A stretch of DNA of 64,000 bases from Crossaster papposus (Eukaryota; Echinodermata; Asteroidea; Velatida; Solasteridae): contig JBAIAA010000029.1 of the NCBI GenBank assembly GCA_037893245.1, positions 558,001-622,000 on the forward strand, written 5' to 3'. The stretch's first letter is position 1, and every line of letters starts with the position of its first letter. Both the position numbers and the translations under genes were made by a program. This document shows, piece by piece, positions 20,791 through 31,646 of this stretch. Under the pieces are notes generated by a model. The model saw nothing but the letters and a program-made list of their open reading frames with translations. It had not been told where the DNA came from and searched no databases.

Positions 20791-22094
20791 TAGTCTTGGT
20801 CAAGACCAAACTAGCCCGGCCGTTCATTTGTTCCGCGGCGCGCCGTCCGTATTATCTGGGCTTATTGAGGGCGCCCTTAATTATCGTCAGATTCGTAGAT
20901 TTCATCCACTATCTTGGTCTTGGCGCAAGCGTCACGTGAACCCGGAAAATTCCGAGGACATTCCAAGCATAGCTCAAATAGCTACTCGCCCCCGCATGCG
21001 CGCTAAGTCGTTTTTGTTTAATGTAGTGTTCGATTATTATAGTCTGGTTCCCAGACCAAATATTTCTGACTATTTGTGATTTTTCATTTATTATTTAGCC
21101 GCCAATGTCAGGTGACCAACAACTGGAGGAATTGCTTAACGTTCGCGATGTTCGAGTGTCTCCAGGTTTTTATAAAATAAAACTCACATTAGCAAAGGTC
21201 AACACCAGACGAAATGCCTAAGAATATCACAGTCATTGTAGTCATTGTGCTATTTTTTGGTAAGAGCCGTTGAAATTTGAATTGTTGCGTCGTCATAGCT
21301 ACGCTGCTTGTATCGCGTCATTATCTATTTTTTGTCGCCGGCGGCTACCTGACCTACACTACAATTTAGACGTATAGCCAAATGTGGTTTCTTACACGTC
21401 CGCAAAAGGCATACAATCGTACTCGAAAATTGTTCGCCTTTTGCGGACGTGTAAGAAACTACATTATTTTGTGCAATGGCGCCGTGTGCAATTTATGGGA
21501 AACACACAGCGTGTATAATAATAGTAGTCTGGTTCTCCGACCTGACAATTTGTTTAGGCCTAGACGTCTAAATTGTATGTCAGGTAGCCGCCGCCGACAA
21601 AAAAATTGATAATGACGCGATACAAGCAGCGTAGCTATGACGACGCAACAATTCAAATTTTAACGGCTCTTACCCAAAAATAGCACAATGACTACAATGA
21701 CTGTGATATTATTAGGCATTTCGTCTGGTGTTGACTTTCGCCAATGCGAGTTTTATTTTATAAAAACCTGGAAACACTCGAACATCGCGAACGTTAAGCA
21801 ATTCCTCCAGTTTTTGGTCACGTGACATTGGCGGCTAAATAATAAATGAAAAATAAATGAACACTACATTAAACAAAAACGACTTAGCGCGCATGCGGGG
21901 CGAGTAGCTATTTGAGCTATGCTTGGAATGTCCTCGGAATTTTCCGGGTTCACGTGACGCTTGCGCCAAGACCAAGATAGTGGATAAAATCTACGAATCT
22001 GACGATAATTAAGGGCGCCCTCAATAAGCCCAGATAATACGGACGGCGCGCAGCGGAACAAATGAACGGGCTAGCTTGGTCTTGACCAAGACTA
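20791..22094. mobile_element. Long foldback (palindromic) element, MULE-like
   Basis: It starts TAGTCTTGGTCAAGACCA and ends with the complement. The two arms of roughly 580 bp match over nearly their whole length (20791-21375 against 21535-22094). The centre holds a second palindrome made of GTTTCTTACACGTCCGC and its complement. Flanks CGAAGGATG (20782-20790) and CGAAGGACG (22095-22103) form a 9-bp target duplication with one mismatch. Long terminal repeats and 9-bp duplications are typical of Mutator-like elements. No transposase is encoded. Confidence 0.75.
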
Positions 22095-22256
22095 CGAAGG
22101 ACGCGGCTACAACATGGTCGAGCAGCCGGCCACATCGACTCATAATTATATGACTATGGAGCACAGCCTGGGATCAAAAGTGTTTGATTTGTCCAGAGAG
22201 AGAAAAACCCTCGTGGCACAGGAGAGAACCAACGCACAACTCTACTGACATATGGT

Positions 22257-22338
22257 CCGGGTCGGGAATCGAGCCCGGGCCGGGAATCGAGCCGGGGCCG
22301 GGCATCGAGCCCGGGCCGAGAAACGTGCCCGGGCCACA
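22257..22338. repeat. Short 18-bp GC-rich array, copy 1
   Basis: About four units of GGGAATCGAGCCCGGGCC type. The tandem copy at 23390-23481 has about five. The same unit is expanded to about 35 copies at 60738-61364. Confidence 0.85.
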
Positions 22339-23389
22339 TTGATGAGAGGCGAGCGATTTACGCACAAGCCACCCATGCCACCTAGATTAGATACTAATTA
22401 GATAGTATGCTTGCAATTAGCTTGTTCAGGTTGAGGAGTTTAATAATAATTTGCAGTAGCATCTTATTCAGTGTATAAATAGTATTTAGTTGATATTTTA
22501 TGTGATTTTCCATTTAATTCATTTTGGTTTCTTGTATTTTCCACTTCCTTTTTTGTTTGTTTTATTACATTATGCTAATTTAGTTTCAAGAAAGAAAAAA
22601 ACCCACTCAACTGGTATCTCATCTGTCAATGACTTCTGAGATACGATATTTTTGTAAGACCGTATCATGGCATTTTGTGTATAAACGCGCTGAGATGACG
22701 TTTTTGCTTGAACTCATTTGTTGTAATCGAGATACGACCTTATGATTTTAATCAATTACTTCATAATGACGTAATACTTTTCAATAAAACTCTTGTGTAA
22801 CAATGTATGAGTAAATCTTTAAAAAAATACACCCAAAAAAATATTTTTGACAAATTTGGCAGTTACAATGGTTTTTTCACCCACACGACGGTGGGCTACC
22901 CAGACCCACTTCCTTGGTAGTTCGGTGGGCTAGTGAAAAATTCAGTCACGTGACATTGGCGGCTAAATAATAAATGAAAAATAAATGAACACTACATTAA
23001 ACAAAAACGACTTAGCGCGCATGCGGGGCGAGTAGCTATTTGAGCTATGCTTGGAATTTCCTCGGAATTTTCCGGGTTCACGTGACGCTTGCGCCAAGAC
23101 CAAGATAGTGGATGAAATCTACGAATCTGACGATAATTAAGGGCGCCCTCAATAAGCCCAGATAATACGGACGGCGCGCAGCGGAACAAATGAACGGGCT
23201 AGCTTGGTCTTGACCAAGACTACGAAGGACGCGGCTACAACATGGTCGAGCAGCCGGCCACATCGACTCATAATTATATGACTACGGAGCACAGCCTGGG
23301 ATCAAAAGTGTTTGATTTGTCCAGAGAGAGAAAAACCCTCGTGGCACAGGAGAGAACCAACGCACAACTCTACTGACATATGGTCCGGG

Positions 23390-23481
23390 TCGGGAATCGA
23401 GCCCGGGCCGGGAATCGAGCCGGGGCCGGGCATCGAGCCCGGGCCGGGCATCGAGCCCGGGCCGAGAAACGTGCCCGGGCC
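23390..23481. repeat. Short 18-bp GC-rich array, copy 2
   Basis: About five units of the GAATCGAGCCCGGGCCGG type, ending at the target site of the element at 23482. Confidence 0.85.
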
Positions 23482-23874
23482 GCGAATTATTTTTTCCCAA
23501 ACAGGTTTGCAAAATTTCATGAATTATTCAGTAGTTTGGATGAGAAGTTATGTTTATTCATCGGAAAAAAACATGACGTCACAGCATTGTTGTTATTAGT
23601 TAACTAGTTACAATAAATCACTTTAAAGAACAGCTGTTGTCGAGCTGCTATACGTAGTGTAGTGGATAGTGGGATTGGCTATGGATCAAAGATCCCGGGT
23701 TCGAATCCTGGTGTAGTAGGTCACCTCGTTTTTCCTAGTCAAATTGATATCTTTAGAGTATTTTTAATTTAAGGGGAAAAGGAGACCTAGAACCTAAGTG
23801 TTGTACAGCGATCAACGCAACTACTGAATAATTCATGAAATTGTGCAAACCTGTTTGGGAAAAAAAAAATTCGC
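23482..23874. mobile_element. MULE-like MITE with 9-bp target duplication
   Basis: The terminal repeats of about 50 bp start GCGAATTATTTTTTCCCAAA and run through TTCATGAATTATTCAGTAGT. They are flanked by GCCCGGGCC at 23473-23481 and 23875-23883. The uninterrupted site GTGCCCGGGCCACATTG is present in the tandem copy near 22326-22342. It carries a tRNA-like segment and no protein gene. Confidence 0.85.
23653..23723 (+). tRNA. tRNA-like sequence inside a MITE, probably degenerate
   Basis: TAGTGTAGTGGATAGTG resembles an A box and D arm. GGGTTCGAATCCTGG is a perfect B box with a foldable T arm (CCGGG, TTCGAAT, CCTGG). TGCTATA can pair with TGTAGTA as an acceptor stem using two G-U pairs. I cannot find a good five-base anticodon stem, so a functional tRNA is unlikely. 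It is best read as a tRNA pseudogene or SINE head carried inside the element. Confidence 0.4.
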
Positions 23875-23947
23875 GCCCGGGCCACATTGATGAGAGGCGA
23901 GCGATTTACGCACAAGCCACCCATGCCACCTAGATTAGATACTAATT

Positions 23948-24303
23948 CGAGCGATTCACAATACCTAGAAGCTGCCGTTGGAGGCGCAAATCCTGCTATT
24001 CCCGCAGTGCATCTTGGGAAAAAGTCGGCATCGGTTTTAAAAACAGTATTCATTTTGCATGAACTCATCAGTTTTTACGTCTTTTTGGACGCGCACGATT
24101 AAAGTTTCTTTTCTTTTCTGCAAATAACAATGTTTTAATTAACGACGCTGCCGGATACATTTTCGTTTGTGGTAAACCTCGCGTGAACAATGAAGAATAG
24201 ATATTTCACTACAATATGATATACGGAAGGAGTCGACCGTAAAGTTTAAAAGTGGCTCTTTTGAGTCAAACGCTTGGTGGCGCACTGCATTGTGAATCGC
24301 CCG
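23948..24303. mobile_element. 356-bp MITE with AATT target duplication
   Basis: Ends read CGAGCGATTCACAAT and, on the other side, the complement of CGGGCGATTCACAAT. AATT stands on both sides (23944-23947, 24304-24307). The empty site ACTAATTAGATAG is present at about 22394-22406 in the tandem copy. No coding capacity. Confidence 0.8.
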
Positions 24304-24779
24304 AATTAGATAGTATGCTTGCAATTAGCTTGTTCAGGTTGAGGAGTTTAATAATAATTTGCAGTAGCATCTTATTCAGTGTATAAATAGTATTTAGTTG
24401 ATATTTTATGTGATTTTCCATTTAATTCATTTTGGTTTCTTGTATTTTCCACTTCCTTTTTTGTTTGTTTTATTACATTATGCTAATTTAGTTTCAAGAA
24501 AGAAAAAAACCCACTCAACTGGTATCTCATCTGTCAATGACTTCTGAGATACGATATTTTTGTAAGACCGTATCATGGCATTTTGTGTATAAACGCGCTG
24601 AGATGACGTTTTTGCTTGAACTCATTTGTTGTAATCGAGATACGACCTTATGATTTTAATCAATTACGTCATAATGACGTAATACTTTTCAATAAAACTC
24701 TTGTGTAACAATGTATGAGTAAATCTTTAAAAAAATACACCCCAATTTTTTTTTTTTTTAAATTTGGCAGTTACAATGG

Positions 24780-25720
24780 TTTTTTCACCCACACGACGGT
24801 GGGCTACCCAGACCCACTTCCTTGGTAGTTCGGTGGGCTAGTGAAAAATTCAGTAACCTACCTGTAAATGTTTAGATCAAAATGCGGTACATGTTAAAAA
24901 TTGTTATTGTCTTTTTGTGTATTAAATAAATATCGGATCAAAATAAACTGAGTATAAACTTTTGTTTGTGTTTGTGATTATTGATAGCCTGGGAGCGCTC
25001 GATTCACGCGTGCATGCAGTGCGCTGCGATCTCACGAACAGAGTAGACTGGTGAGCTTCAGTGAGATTAGTATAGTATAAACTACGGCGCACCACGGCGC
25101 AGGGTACCGCACATACATGTACATGTACGTGCACTATTATACAAATATTGACTGCTTTGAGTGGTATAGTAAAACTAGCCTCCCTCGGTGATCCATGGAG
25201 CATTCTATTTTCCCGAGGCGAAGCCGAGGGAAAATAGAATGCTCCATGGATCACCGAGGGAGGCTAGTTTTACTATACCGCGAAATAAAGCAGTCAATAT
25301 TTGTTTTATAACACCTCACTCACAGATTCTGCACAATTTAAGCTTCCTGAAAGTATAGTATTAGTAATGACAAAAAATCTCCGAATTATACGTCTCTCGA
25401 TCATACGTGTACTTTTGCCTTGATGAACGGGTGCGAAGGTGATAGAGCAATGTTTACGCAATGCACCGAAACACACGTCTGGGTTTCAGTCACGCTTTCG
25501 TTGCTATGCGCATCGTTCGTGTGTTGCTATGCGCATAGTCCTTTTTGCGTGGTATAGTCTTTTTGGATAGCGCAAGTAAAAAATAGTAAAAATAGCAAGT
25601 GACACGTGCCGCGCTCTCGGCCAATCAAGACACAGAATCTGTGAGTGAGGTGTTATAATCTCTTTTACATCGTTCAGCCTTTCTTACCATAACGCGAACG
25701 GCCCATCTGCGTAGCTAGCT
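24780..25720 (+). repeat. Dispersed block shared with 61383-61960
   Basis: The block starts CACCCACACGACGGTG and includes GATAGCCTGGGAGCGCT and GTTCAGCCTTTCTTACCA. The two copies differ mainly by insertions: a foldback element at 25138 here and a 185-bp element at 61598 there. Confidence 0.8.
25138..25658. mobile_element. Foldback element with 80-bp hairpin, copy 1
   Basis: Near-perfect arms of about 80 bp (ATATTGACTGCTTTGAGTGG through CTCCCTCGGTGATCCATGGA) flank GAGGCGAAGCCGAG. A second inverted pair TAACACCTCACTCACAGATT (25308) and its complement (25631-25656) closes the right part. Against 61920 (CACTATTCTCTGTTACATCG) the whole stretch is an insertion. A TA or AT duplication is possible, but one base differs. 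A second copy lies at 31014-31646. Confidence 0.7.
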
Positions 25721-26299
25721 AGCTGTATAGTATGAAGGTTCTGCCGTGTCACTAGTGCCTGATAAAGAGTGTTCACAACAGCGCCCTCTGTGTACGTTAC
25801 TACGGATGTACGTACATGTACAAAAATGTATTTGTATAGGTACCTGTACGTGTACGTACGTGCGCGCGACGAACGAATAGTTTGTGCATTGTGCATACGG
25901 GCTAGCAAAACTGTAAACGGGCTAGTAAAATCTGTAGTTTGCTAGACCGGTGGGCTACCCAGGAAAAAAGTTAGCGCAAGGCCTGTTATACCATTTTTCA
26001 GTTGTGCGTTTGTATCGTTTGAAGCAGCAAAAGTTCTCAACTTGACAACTGACAGGATTTGTTGGTTCACTTTAAAATAACTTTTGAAATTGTACATACA
26101 CGGAACAAGAAACTTTAGTTTAAATAATCTATTTCTCTTTTGAGAGTCGAGACTCCCTTACCACAATATCCAGTGCCAAGTACATGAGTTTACCTACTTC
26201 ATTTTCACCTTTCAAGTTTTGCCAAGTGCAAAATGGCGCCAAATCACAGTAGTCTGGTTCGCAGACCTTATTGTTTAATGCCCAGATGTCTAAATAAAT
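25721..26299. other. Intergenic repeat-derived DNA
   Basis: The stretch contains ACGTACGTGC-type simple sequence and fragments like GGTGGGCTACCCAG of the 24.8-kb block. No gene is seen. Confidence 0.4.
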
Positions 26300-26917
26300 C
26301 GTCACCGACACCACGAACTGACACCCAGTGGTCGCCGTTACAGAAATACAATTCGGAGAAAAACGCTTTTAAAGGTTTGACATGAGTTTACTCAGTCAAC
26401 AAATCCGTCTACTTGAGGGGTTTTGGTATCATTAAACGTAACAATTCGTTAACTGCTGAAACACAATTTTTATATTGTGAAAATATGGTTAGTTAATTAA
26501 TAATTAAATGATTAAGACGGGTGCCAGTTCGTGAAAACGAAAACTGTCGCGTTTTCGGAGAGTGCGCGCATACATTGCAGTGAGTGAGTGCCAGTTCGTG
26601 AAAACGAAAATTGACGCGTTTTCGCGGAGTGCGCGTACCCTGTGCTGGGTGTCAGTTCGTTAAAAAAGAGAAAAAAATGTCGCGTTTTCGGGGAGTGCGG
26701 TGTCACTTTGTGGAACCGAAAAACGACAGAATGGACTAATTTCTGCAAAACTCCCCAATAAAAATTAGCAAATTAACATGATTTAAGAAAAAACAACTTC
26801 GCCATGTTATACTTCATGGCACAAAATGATATATTCAGCAATAAATGTTTTTCGAATTTTTTGATTTTTGTTGTACACATGTGATGCAGAGGGTGCTCAT
26901 TCGTGGTGTCGGTGACG
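26300..26917. mobile_element. Putative non-autonomous element with 18-bp perfect TIR
   Basis: CGTCACCGACACCACGAA at 26300-26317 has its exact complement at 26900-26917. AAT flanks both sides, giving a possible 3-bp duplication. Inside, 26519-26720 is three to four diverged units of about 70 bp (GTGCCAGTTCGTGAAAACGA, CGCGTTTTCGGAGAGTGCG). Confidence 0.55.
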
Positions 26918-26971
26918 AATACTTGTATGTAAGATAACCACTGGCGACAGAAATAGATCATAAATTTCAAG

Positions 26972-27036
26972 GCAAGGCGGGACTTAAACCTCCGGAATAC
27001 CGGAACGACGCTCTACCAACTGAGCTAAATTGCTCT
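26972..27036 (-). tRNA. tRNA-like sequence, probably pseudogene or SINE
   Basis: On the minus strand AGCTCAGTTGGTAGAGC is a perfect eukaryotic D arm/A box. GGTTTAAGTCC is a B box with one change. The T stem and acceptor stem do not pair well, so I do not call a functional tRNA or an anticodon. Confidence 0.4.
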
Positions 27037-27204
27037 ATGTTGGCAGTCTCTCAAATTGTCAGTATTTTTGTTCTGGGGCGCTACTCATAAGTCATAAATA
27101 CCACAATTTGTACGATACAACCTGGGAAGAAACATTGTGGGGATCACTCAATGAGGATACGACTTTTCATCTTATAATACACAAATAAACCACAAGGGAA
27201 ACTG

Positions 27205-28585
27205 ACTAGGTATACTCCACTTTCTACTCCTATCAAGAGTCTAGCTAAGCAAGTCCATGCTTATTACTACACAGCCAGATGGGTCCACGCAGTTACTATT
27301 GCCACCAAACAGGTAGGTATTAGACTCCACAGGTACATAGTCCACTTTATACTCCTATCAAGATTCTAGCTAGAAGCAAGTTCATGCTTACCACACAGCC
27401 AGATGGGTCCACGCCAGTTACTATTGCCACCAAACAGGTAGGTATTTAGAATACCCAGGTACATAGTTCACTTTATACTCCTATCAAGATTCTAGCTAGA
27501 AGCAAGTCATTGCTTACCACACAGCCAGATGGGTCCACGCCAGTTACTAATGCCACCAAACAGTAGGTATTAGACTCTCCAGGTACATGGTCCACTTTAT
27601 ACTCCTATCAAGATTCTAGCTAGAAGCAAGTAAGTTCATGCTTACCACACAGCCAGATGGGTCCACGCCAGTTACTATTGCCACCAAACAGGTAGATATT
27701 AGACTCCCCAGGTACATAGTCCACTTTATACTCCTATCAAGATTATAGCTAGAAGCAAGTCCTTGCTTACCACACAGCCATATGGGTCCGCGCCAGTTAC
27801 TATTGCCACCAAACAGGTAGGTATTTAGAATCCCCAAGTACATAGTCCACTTTATACTCCTATCAAGATTCTAGCTAGAAGCAAGTCATCGCTTTATAGC
27901 ACACAGCCAGATGGGCCCGCGCCAGTTACCGGTACTATTGCCACCAAACAGGTAGGTATTAGACTACCGAGGTACATAGTCCACTTTATACTTCTATCGA
28001 GATTCTAGCTAGAAGCAAGTCCATGCTTACCACACAGCCAGATGGGTTCACGCCAGTCACTATTGCCACCAAACAGATAGGTATTAGACTCCCCAGGTAC
28101 ATAGTCCCGTTTTTACTCCTATCAAGATTCTAGCTAGAAGCAAGTCATCGCATACTACACAGCCATATGGGTCCACGCCAGTTACTATTGCCACCAAACA
28201 GGTAGGTATTAGACTCCTAAGGTACATAGTCCACTTTATACTCCTATCAAGATTCTAGCTAGAATCAAATCTTTGCTTACACACAGCCAGATGGGCCCGC
28301 GCCAGTTACCGGTACTATTGCCACCAAACAGGTAGGTATTAGACTACCGAGGTACATAGTCCACTTTATACTTCTATCGAGATTCTAGCTAGAAGCAAGT
28401 CCATGCTTACCACACAGCCAGATGGGTCCACACCAGTTACTATTGCCACCAAACAGGTAGATATTAGACTCCCCAGCTACATAGTCCACTTTATACTCCT
28501 CTCAAGATTCTAGCTATAATCAAATCCTTGCTTACACACAGCCACATGGGCCCGCGCCAGTTAATATTTCCACCAAACCCTAACT
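27205..28585. repeat. Satellite of about 125 bp, about 11 copies
   Basis: The unit includes CTCCTATCAAGATTCTAGCT, CACACAGCCAGATGGGTCCA and TATTGCCACCAAACAGGTAG. Copies differ by scattered changes; two neighbouring units share CGCGCCAGTTACCGGTACT, pointing to local unequal exchange. The array stops 45 bp before the start codon of the TRIM B pseudogene. Confidence 0.95.
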
Positions 28586-28630
28586 TAAATTAACCTTTAG
28601 TTTTTTTAATTTAGCCAAAGAAAGATCAAA

Positions 28631-29850
28631 ATGGCATCAAGACAGCCTGACGTGACGGTTCAATTTGTGTTAGGTAAGATCAGTCGAGATCATCTAGAGT
28701 GCCCCATTTGCACCGACCGTTTCACTGAACCCAAGGCTCTTGACTGTCTGCACAGTTTCTGTCAAAAATACCTCAAAGACGTCAGACGTCAGAGTCAACA
28801 TCCACATGATCCAAAACTCGAGTGTCCCCTCTACAGACACAAAATTTAAACCGTACTAAAATCTGCCAAGTGACTTCAAAGTGAGTGCCTTGGTGGATGA
28901 AGTCGACTTCTATGAAAATCTACTTGAGGGTCAAAGGCCCGAGATCAAATGTCAAGCCTGTGATGAAGAGAATCAGGCTGTGTCACGATGCATGGACTGC
29001 GATGATTTTCTCTGCAGAGACTGCCAAGCGGCACACGGACGGACGACTTTAATGAAATCGCATCAAATCTACACACTGGCCAAGCTTCAATCGGGAGAGG
29101 TAGCTTACAAGAGTAAGATCAGGGAATACACCCCAAGCATTCCGATCAAAATCTCAACATTTACTGTGACACATGCAAGAAGTTGGTGTGCACAACTTGT
29201 GCTATTCTACAGCATGAGGAGCACTCTCGTGTTGATCTACTCGAAGCTGTCGACAAGATGTTGCTAGAATGTTCCTGAAAGCTGAACAGAACAAAGCACA
29301 ACTGAAAGCAAACATAAGTGAAGCAAATGAAAAATACAAAAAGATGAATGCCATGTAGCCACACCTTGCCAAGAAAATCTCCAGTATCGCTGACAAGGAG
29401 TTTGCTAGAATATCACAACGGAGATCAGAGAAGAGGAAAAGAAACTGACACAAGAGGCAGATGCAATCTTCAAGGACAGAACCAAGACATTGGAAACTGT
29501 TCGTGCCACAAACATCAGTCACTTGACCAAGACTAAGAAAAAGCTACATAAGGTCCGCCAAATTGCTACAAAATTATAGATTTCAAGCCTAACTCCTGTA
29601 CAACCTGAAAGAACTGACCGATGAACAACCCGAGGAAGGGCCAGGCAGTTTGTCCTCCATTATGGATTTTGAGGAAGGTATCGGGACGTTACATTGCAGG
29701 CTGGTGCTGGAAGAAACACCAATACCCAGCTCACTCAGTTCAATTGCCACAGCTGAGGGTTCACAGAGACCTGCAAGATGGAAGCGGAAAAGACAGATGG
29801 GGACATTTGGACCAAGAAAAGAAACATTTGTCCTTGTTGATGAAATTAGG
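28631..29850 (+). pseudogene. TRIM B: truncated, multiply frameshifted TRIM copy
   Basis: It begins MASRQPDVTVQ like TRIM A and C. Two RING zinc ligands are replaced by Tyr (FCQKY and CPLYR). A stop follows RHKI at 28847-28849, where about 25 bp found in TRIM C are missing. A 10-bp deletion removes the first Cys/His of B-box 2. Further shifts occur near 29256 and 29410, and a TAG occurs near 29356. Homology ends at about 29850, before the propeller, where a different AT-rich block begins. Products described for TRIM A cannot be made. Confidence 0.9.
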
Positions 29851-30804
29851 TCAAAATATGATTTACTCTTAAAATCCCCCAGAAATTAATTTGTAGGGGG
29901 TTAGGCTTGTATTTTTATGAAAATTAGGTCAAAATATTACTCAAATCCAGAACTTATAAAACAATCACCCAATAAGAGGACACTTAAAATTCAATCAGTT
30001 TCAATCTTTTAATAAGCGATTGTCAAGGTTTTCAAGAAAAACATTTATTATATACTTTTCCTACGCAAACAGTTATCAATTTTGCTCTAATATTAGATAG
30101 CAAAATATATATCAGATGGTTGAAGTACTCGCACTAGTGCCAACCGTAATACACATCAAGTTATATAGTATAAAAAATACAAAATATCTATGATTTTAGA
30201 AGATGAAACTAGCTTAAATAGTTATAATAAAGAAGTCTAAAGCTAGCAGACAGTGAGAATACCCATATTACACAAATCGTAAACATTGCCTATCGACCAT
30301 TTTTTTACACAAAGCAAAATTAAACTGGTTGAATTTGAAGGATTTACAAAGATTCCAAGCAAAAACCGATTAAGAGATAACCAGGCAGTGGGAAATGTTG
30401 ACAATTTAAATCATTTTGCACAGTAGTTAGTTTTCACTGCGCCTTGCAGTTATAAGGAAATAATTTCCCCAGCACTGGAATGTGCCCAGGCTCTCATACA
30501 ACTTGCATGTTTTGGGGCCATTTGCGTTATCCACAAGGAAGCCATGCATTTTGGTCGCGTTTCCTGAATGTATTTTATAAATTGTGAACTGTCGAATGGG
30601 ATGGTATCATTCCCTTCTTTGTAAAGTTTTGATATCGTGTTTATTTAGTAAGGAAGTACTTGAATTGTTCAGAAGTCACGATCGGGAAGGGCGCTTCGCA
30701 TAGTAGGAAGGTAAACCGCCGATTTGCTCCATGTACTCAACGTGAAAACAAAGTTGCGCAAAGCCGCTAAAATACAATTGGTAGGGCCTAATTGCTTGAA
30801 TCAT

Positions 30805-30985
30805 GCTTGAATTATCAGGAATAAGTGGATTTAAAGGTAGGATACATCATTGGTAATTGCTTGAACTCAGGAATGGGTGGATTTAAAGGTAGGATACACC
30901 ATTGGCAATTGCTTAAATTATCACGAATGGGTGGATTTGTAGGTATGGATACACCATTGGTAATTGCCTAAATTATCAGGAATTA
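30805..30985 (+). repeat. 54-bp Kolobok-like repeat units
   Basis: About three units (GGTAGGATACATCATTGGTA, AATGGGTGGATTTAAAGG), without the family core or a right end. Confidence 0.7.
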
Positions 30986-31013
30986 ACTTTTTTTTTTCCA
31001 AGGCCAAGTTCGA

Positions 31014-31646
31014 TATTATACAAATATTGACTGCTTTGAGTGGTATAGTAAAACTAGCCTCCCGAGGTGATCCATGGAGCATTCTATTTTTCCGAGGCGA
31101 AGCCGAGGGGAAATAGAATGCTCCATGGATCACCGAGGGAGGCTAGTTTTACTATACCGCGAAATAAAGCAGTCAATATTTGTTTTATAACACCTCACTC
31201 ACAGATTCTGCACAATTTAAGCTTCCTGAAAGTATAGTAATGACAAAAAATCTCCGAATTCAGTGTCAACCTACGTGCAATATAAGCAGTGCGTTGTTTA
31301 CGAAAGAAATGTACCTTAAAAATTTGCGTTTTGAAAGGGCACCCGACTATTTGTATCTTCGTTCCCTTTTTCTCGATCATACGTGTACTTTGTTGCCTTG
31401 ATGAACGGGTGCGAGGGTGATGGAGCAATGTTTAGGCAATGCACCAAAACACACGTCTGGGTTTCAGTCACGCTTTCGTTGCTATGCGCATAGTCGTGTG
31501 TTGCTATGAGCATAGTACTTTTTCAGAACGAGGCTGCGTGGTATAGTCTTTTTGGAGCGCAAGTAAAAAATAGTAAAAATAGCAAGTGACACGTGACGCG
31601 CTCTCGGCCAATCAAGACACAGAATCTGTGAGTGAGGTGTTATAAA
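31014..31646. mobile_element. Foldback element, copy 2
   Basis: The same 80-bp hairpin arms as 25138-25310, then TAACACCTCACTCACAGATT (31188) and its complement ending GAGGTGTTATAA (about 31645). It is longer in the middle than copy 1. Confidence 0.7.

Larger units (their letters stand above)
21822..24857 (+). repeat. Tandem duplication of a 1.1-kb segment
   Basis: 21822-22945 and 22946-24857 both start GTCACGTGACATTGGCGGCT and end at GTGAAAAATTCAGT. They share the right arm of the foldback element, the 18-bp GC-rich units and the AT-rich block around AATTAGATAGTATGCTTGCA. The second copy is longer because of insertions at 23482 and 23948, for which copy one gives clean empty sites. Confidence 0.85.

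Noticed and set aside
23653-23723. Functional tRNA gene
   Set aside because: B box and acceptor pair, but no acceptable anticodon stem; lies inside a MITE.
26972-27036. Functional tRNA gene on the minus strand
   Set aside because: D arm is perfect, T and acceptor stems fail to pair.
27205-28585. Possible CRISPR array
   Set aside because: Units of 125 bp are homologous throughout with no unique spacers, and the DNA is animal.
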